Assembly: GCA_004553545.1 (NCBI GenBank)
Contig: SFLD01000001.1
Location: 23,914-87,913 of the forward strand
Direction: 5' to 3'
DNA length: 64,000 bases
DNA from: Clostridiales bacterium
GTDB lineage: Bacteria > Bacillota > Clostridia > Oscillospirales > Oscillospiraceae
A program made the translations under genes and the position numbers. A model generated the notes under the pieces. That model was not told the DNA's origin and ran no database searches. It saw only the letters and a program-made list of their open reading frames with translations. This document shows positions 60,855-64,000 of this stretch, piece after piece; the first letter of the stretch is position 1, and the number at the start of each line of letters is the position of its first letter.

Positions 60855-61931
60855 ATGATGAAAAAACTGATGCGCATGGTGGTGCTGTGCGTGGTCCTGG
60901 CCCTGAGCCTGACCATCGGCGCCTATGCCGCGGAGAGCAGCCCCCTGTCCATCGAGGCAGAGGACGTGTCCGCAGCCAGCACGGAGCTGACGATCCGGGT
61001 GCGGCTCACCGCCCCTGTGACCGACGGCGTGTTCCGCTTCCATTACGACGCAGAGCAGCTCAAGCTGCTGTCCGTCTCCTCCCCCGACCCCGACACGGCA
61101 GAGCTCAACGGCCCTGCCGGGGCCGAGGGGCTGTCCGCCGGGGCAAAGCTCCCGGCGGGGCAGATCAAGGCCGCCTTTGTCTACGATGAGACCGGCGCTG
61201 CCGGCGATACCGTGCTGGAGTGCCGCTTCCAGATCACCGGCACCGCCCGGACGTTCACCTTCACGGCGGACGGCGGCGCGCTCTATCAGGACGGCCAGTC
61301 CGTCGCCTGCCCGGCGGTCTCGGCAAAGGTGCGCCTGCCCAGCATCGTCGATCCCGGCAAGCCCTCTCAGCCCGCCGAGCCCAAGAAGGGCTTCGACGAT
61401 GTGAAGCCGGGCGACTGGTTCTACAACGAGGTCACGGATCTTGCGGGCAAGGGCTATATCAACGGCGTGTCCGACACGCTGTTTGCCCCGGACCGCAACC
61501 TCTCCCGCGGCATGCTGGTCACCATCCTCTTCCGGGTGGACGGTGAGAAGGCCGTGACCAGCACCGGCGCCTTCCGCGACGTGGCGAAGGACAGCTGGTG
61601 CGGGAAGGCCGTGGACTGGGCCGCCGCCAACGGCATCGTGTACGGCTATCACGACGGCAGCTTCGGCCCCAACGATCTTGTGACCCGTCAGCAGATGGCC
61701 GCCATCCTCTGGCGCTATGCCAAGTACAAGGGTCTTGACGTGACCGCCAACGGCACCGTGATGCCCGACTTCCCGGATCGCGGCGAGATCGCCGGCTGGG
61801 CCGGCGAGGCCCTGTCCTGGGCATACAGCCGCGGCATCATGACCGGCAGAAAGGACGGCACCCTCGATCCCAACGGCAATGCCACCCGTGCGGAAGCCGC
61901 TGTGATGCTCTACCGCTTCCTGCAGCTGTAA
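60855..61931 (+). CDS. Secreted cohesin-like domain protein with three SLH repeats
   Basis: 358 residues: signal peptide (VVLCVVLALSLTIGAYAA), one cohesin-like beta-sandwich (about 29-160: SIEAEDVSAASTELTIRVRL, VFRFHYDAEQLKLLSV, AGDTVLECRFQI), a short Pro-rich linker, then three SLH domains (about 178-358; FDDVKPGDWFYNEV, FRDVAKDSWCGKAVDWAAANGIVYGY, FPDRGEIAGWAGEALSWAYSRGIM). SLH repeats bind pyruvylated wall polymer, so it is probably a surface anchor. Its place directly behind the dockerin protease suggests a cohesin-dockerin pair. The cohesin call rests on fold pattern only. GGAG lies 4 nt from the first ATG (60855) and 7 nt from the second (60858). Confidence 0.82.
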   Translation: MMKKLMRMVVLCVVLALSLTIGAYAAESSPLSIEAEDVSAASTELTIRVRLTAPVTDGVFRFHYDAEQLKLLSVSSPDPDTAELNGPAGAEGLSAGAKLPAGQIKAAFVYDETGAAGDTVLECRFQITGTARTFTFTADGGALYQDGQSVACPAVSAKVRLPSIVDPGKPSQPAEPKKGFDDVKPGDWFYNEVTDLAGKGYINGVSDTLFAPDRNLSRGMLVTILFRVDGEKAVTSTGAFRDVAKDSWCGKAVDWAAANGIVYGYHDGSFGPNDLVTRQQMAAILWRYAKYKGLDVTANGTVMPDFPDRGEIAGWAGEALSWAYSRGIMTGRKDGTLDPNGNATRAEAAVMLYRFLQL

Positions 61932-61960
61932 CCACCTCCCGCTCCGGCGGGCATGCGAAA

Positions 61961-61996
61961 AAAGCCCCGGCGTTCCGCTGTGAACGCCGGGGCTTT
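61961..61996 (+). terminator. Terminator of the protease/anchor operon
   Basis: AAAGCCCCGGCGTTC / GAACGCCGGGGCTTT, a 15-bp perfect stem. Confidence 0.85.
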
Positions 61997-62029
61997 CCTG
62001 TCGTTTCAGTTGATTTTTCGCAGATCTTC

Positions 62030-62058
62030 TTGCATCTGGTCAAGCGCTGCGATATACT
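62030..62058 (+). promoter_or_regulatory. Promoter of the XRE regulator gene
   Basis: TTGCAT (62030-62035), 17 bp, TATACT (62053-62058), 25 bp before the start codon, so the leader is very short. Confidence 0.7.
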
Positions 62059-62083
62059 GGGGAGCAAAAAGGGGGAGTTTTCC

Positions 62084-63055
62084 ATGAATACGCTCAATGA
62101 AAACATCGTCCGCCTGCGGAAGCAGGCCGGTATGACCCAGGAGGAGCTGGGCCGCAGAGTCATGGTGTCCACCCAGGCGGTCTCCCGTTGGGAGCGGGGC
62201 GGCTCACCGGACATCGCGCTGCTCCCCGCCATCGCGCAGGTCTTCGGCGTCACGCTGGACGAGCTCTTCGGCCGGGAGTCGGAAAAGACCGTCCCGGTGG
62301 AGGAGATGCTGACCCGGGACATTCAGTCCGCCCCGGAGACGGAGCGCTTTGAGCGGGCGTGGCGGCTGTGCTGGCACATCATGAAGGCGGTGGCCGCGGC
62401 GGACAACGGCCCCAGCGGGGACGCCTACTTCCGTTTCATGAGCGGCAGCGAGGACGTGGAGCGGAAAAATGTCCCGGAGCCGGAATTTGTCCCCTCCGTC
62501 ACGTACTTCACCCATGATACCGGCGTCATGTCCGCCTCGGTGGCCCGGGATTTCCACTACCTCCTGCTCATGCCGGAGCCGGAGGACGGCTTCTCCTCCG
62601 TGCTGAAGTGTCCGGAGGCATACCGGGAGTTCTTTGCGTTCCTGTCCCGGCCCCACTATGTGGAGATGCTGGCCATGCTGTACTCCCAGGAGCCGGAGCG
62701 CTACTTCACCGTCTCGCTGGCCGCCCAGCAGCTGGGGATCAGCCAGCAGGAGGCGGAGGAGATCCTATCGGAGTTCTACACCCGGCGTCTGGTGCAGGAT
62801 ACCCCGGCCAAGTCGCCGGAAGGCACCGTCCATATCTATCGCAAGCTGGACGACTTCTCCGCCATCCCCTTCCTGTACTTCGCCGCGGAGCTGATGCGAG
62901 CCCAGAGCATGTTCTGCACCATCCTGATGCGGCAGGTGCCCTTCTTTGCCAAGCCCATCGGCACGGACAGTCTTTCGCCCAACTGGGTCTCCCGGGATGA
63001 GATGAACGAGCGCCTGAACCTCAGCCACCCCGGCGGCTGCGACCGGGTCGAATGA
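62084..63055 (+). CDS. XRE family transcriptional regulator with large C-terminal domain
   Basis: 323 residues. The N-terminal helix-turn-helix (about 5-62: ENIVRLRKQAGMTQEELGRRVMVSTQAVSRWERGGSPDIALLPAIAQVFGVTLDELFG) is clear. The remaining roughly 250 residues are soluble and include a second possible DNA-binding or dimerisation segment (LAAQQLGISQQEAEEILSEFYTRRLV, about 208-235), like a MarR/winged helix. I do not recognise its ligand domain. GGGGGAG lies 6 nt before the ATG at 62084. Monocistronic; its targets are not evident. Confidence 0.85.
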   Translation: MNTLNENIVRLRKQAGMTQEELGRRVMVSTQAVSRWERGGSPDIALLPAIAQVFGVTLDELFGRESEKTVPVEEMLTRDIQSAPETERFERAWRLCWHIMKAVAAADNGPSGDAYFRFMSGSEDVERKNVPEPEFVPSVTYFTHDTGVMSASVARDFHYLLLMPEPEDGFSSVLKCPEAYREFFAFLSRPHYVEMLAMLYSQEPERYFTVSLAAQQLGISQQEAEEILSEFYTRRLVQDTPAKSPEGTVHIYRKLDDFSAIPFLYFAAELMRAQSMFCTILMRQVPFFAKPIGTDSLSPNWVSRDEMNERLNLSHPGGCDRVE

Positions 63056-63124
63056 CCCCCGCCCGGCAGAGGGCACGTCAGTCATTCTGAACTGATACAC
63101 CCGGTCCGGCAGAGGAATAACGCG

Positions 63125-63161
63125 AAAGTGTTCGGTCAGAACGTTTCTGACCGAACACTTT
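63125..63161. terminator. Terminator downstream of tRNA-Ser
   Basis: A 17-bp perfect inverted repeat (63125-63141 and 63145-63161, core GTGTTCGGTCAGAA) just after the tRNA 3' end. It may also end the plus-strand XRE transcript. Confidence 0.8.
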
Positions 63162-63172
63162 CCGCAGACCTC

Positions 63173-63263
63173 TGGCGGAGCGGGTGGGATTCGAACCCAC
63201 GGTACCGTTTCCGGTACACCTGATTTCGAGTCAGGGCCGTTATAACCACTTCGATACCGCTCC
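63173..63263 (-). tRNA. tRNA-Ser(CGA)
   Basis: A 91-nt cloverleaf with acceptor arms GGAGCGG / CCGCTCC, encoded CCA, T-loop GGTTCGAATCC and anticodon stem-loop CCTGA-CTCGAAA-TCAGG giving anticodon CGA. The long variable arm (TACCGGAAACGGTA) is typical of tRNA-Ser. It reads UCG codons. Confidence 0.97.
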
Positions 63264-63273
63264 ATAGATTTTA

Positions 63274-63302
63274 ATTGTACCATCCTTTTCCGCCGGACGC
63301 AA
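63274..63302 (-). promoter_or_regulatory. tRNA-Ser promoter
   Basis: TTGCGT (63302-63297), 17 bp, TACAAT (63279-63274), 10 bp before the mature 5' end. Confidence 0.7.
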
Positions 63303-63358
63303 GAGGAAAAGCGCGGTCCGCCTGTTTTTCTTGCTTTTGGCGTTCTCCCCCATACCAA

Positions 63359-63389
63359 AGCCCCCCGGCGCTTTCCGTGCCGGGGGGCT
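63359..63389. terminator. Terminator of the ABC exporter gene
   Basis: AGCCCCCCGGC / GCCGGGGGGCT, an 11-bp perfect stem with a 9-nt loop; TTTGG follows on the minus strand. Confidence 0.75.
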
Positions 63390-63400
63390 TCCCTGCTTTT

Positions 63401-64000
63401 TTACTCCGCCAGAACACCGGAGCCGCCGGTGTAGAGCTGGAAGTAGCGGCCCTTCTGGGCCAGGAGCTCCTCGTGGGTGCCCCGCTCGATGATGCGGCCC
63501 TGTTCCAGCACCGCGATGCAGTCGGCGTTGCGGACGGTGGAGAGCCGGTGGGCAATGACAAAGGTGGTCCGGCCGTACATCAGGCCGTCCATGCCCTTCT
63601 GCACCAGCTCCTCCGTCCGGGTATCGATGGAGGAGGTGGCCTCATCCAGGATCAGCACCGGGGGGTCCGCCACGGCGGCCCGGGCGATGGCCAGCAGCTG
63701 CCGCTGGCCCTGGGAGAGGTTGGCCCCGTCGCCGGTGAGCATGGTGGCGTAGCCCTCCGGCAGGCGGGAGATGAAGCCGTGGGCGTTGGCCAGCTGGGCC
63801 GCGGCGATGCACTCCTCGTCCGTGGCGTCCGGGCGGCCATAGCGGATGTTCTCCATCACCGTGCCGGTGAAAAGATGGGTATCCTGCAACACGATGCCGA
63901 GAGACGAGCGCAGGTCCGCCTTGCGGATCCGGTTGATGTTGATGCCGTCGTAGCGGATCTTGCCGTCCTGGATGTCGTAGAAGCGGTTGATGAGGTTGGT
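63401..64000 (-). CDS. ABC exporter (multidrug/lipid type), C-terminal part of ATPase domain (runs off window)
   Basis: The 199 visible residues are the distal part of a nucleotide-binding domain of an ABCB-type half transporter. It begins NLINRFYDIQDGKIRYDGINI (just after Walker A), then the Q-loop GIVLQDTHLFTGTVMENIRYG, signature LSQGQRQLLAIARA, Walker B VLILDEATSSID, the H-loop IAHRLSTVRNADCI and the usual C-terminus GRIIERGTHEELLAQKGRYFQLY. The membrane domain lies beyond 64000. LSQGQ instead of LSGGQ is common in this group. Such proteins usually act as homo- or heterodimers; a partner would lie upstream. Confidence 0.95.
   Translation of the reverse strand, partial: TNLINRFYDIQDGKIRYDGININRIRKADLRSSLGIVLQDTHLFTGTVMENIRYGRPDATDEECIAAAQLANAHGFISRLPEGYATMLTGDGANLSQGQRQLLAIARAAVADPPVLILDEATSSIDTRTEELVQKGMDGLMYGRTTFVIAHRLSTVRNADCIAVLEQGRIIERGTHEELLAQKGRYFQLYTGGSGVLAE

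Noticed and set aside
55673..60916. A 1747-codon frame antisense to the dockerin protease
   Set aside because: Shadow frame of GC-rich coding DNA; no start context or recognisable domain.
27121..61931. CRISPR array or tandem DNA repeats
   Set aside because: The repeats seen are protein-level leucine-rich and SLH repeats with diverged DNA; no regular direct repeats with spacers occur.
63125..63302. Attachment site or integrated element at tRNA-Ser
   Set aside because: No integrase and no second copy of the tRNA 3' end is visible nearby; the inverted repeat after it is an ordinary terminator.

Overview
The window is GC-rich chromosomal DNA with tightly packed operons, strong AGGAGG-type ribosome binding sites, a T-box riboswitch, 2-oxoacid:ferredoxin oxidoreductase, S-layer-homology surface proteins, cohesin/dockerin-like modules and IclR/GntR-controlled catabolic operons. 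Together these suggest a high-GC anaerobic clostridium of the Oscillospiraceae (Flavonifractor/Lawsonibacter/Oscillibacter type). I see no phage, integrase, insertion sequence or CRISPR array. The assignment is inference from gene content.

Region 1-13,500. It opens with a truncated ECF sigma factor and a VOC protein. Two tandem paralogous ABC transporters of the TrpXYZ type (binding protein, permease, ATPase) follow on the minus strand. The first has a T-box leader whose specifier reads UGG (Trp). The second has no T-box; a 43-codon leader peptide rich in Phe/Tyr codons is followed by a terminator and a possible competing antiterminator. Divergent from it is pyrG with a long structured leader, then an M24 aminopeptidase, a CBS/DRTGG-type family II pyrophosphatase and a small heavy-metal-binding protein.

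Region 13,600-27,000. An IclR regulator faces an operon for an ectoine-hydrolase-like M24 protein (DoeA/EutD family), a three-part TRAP transporter, an M20 deacylase, an EutB-like PLP dehydratase and RidA. Together they look like an import and breakdown route for ectoine, hydroxyectoine or a related molecule. A second M20 paralogue with its own promoter has lost key active-site residues. Pyruvate carboxylase follows.

Region 27,100-42,300. A giant subtilisin-like surface protease with three SLH domains; a GntR regulator beside an IlvD/Edd dehydratase, M20 peptidase and YkvI-like transporter operon; then an IclR regulator divergent from a four-subunit 2-oxoacid:ferredoxin oxidoreductase.

Region 42,400-53,200. 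A membrane-lipid/glycan operon (small membrane protein, PLC-like protein, broken glycosyltransferase, Wzx-like flippase, DUF368, PAP2); a sensor kinase/response regulator/EamA operon; a GntP permease and its GntR regulator.

Region 53,200-64,000. A second IlvD/Edd dehydratase sharing a palindromic operator with gntP; a second large subtilase with an internal dockerin and BspA-type leucine-rich repeats, followed directly by a cohesin-like/SLH protein that could anchor it; an XRE regulator; tRNA-Ser(CGA); and the C-terminal part of an ABC exporter.
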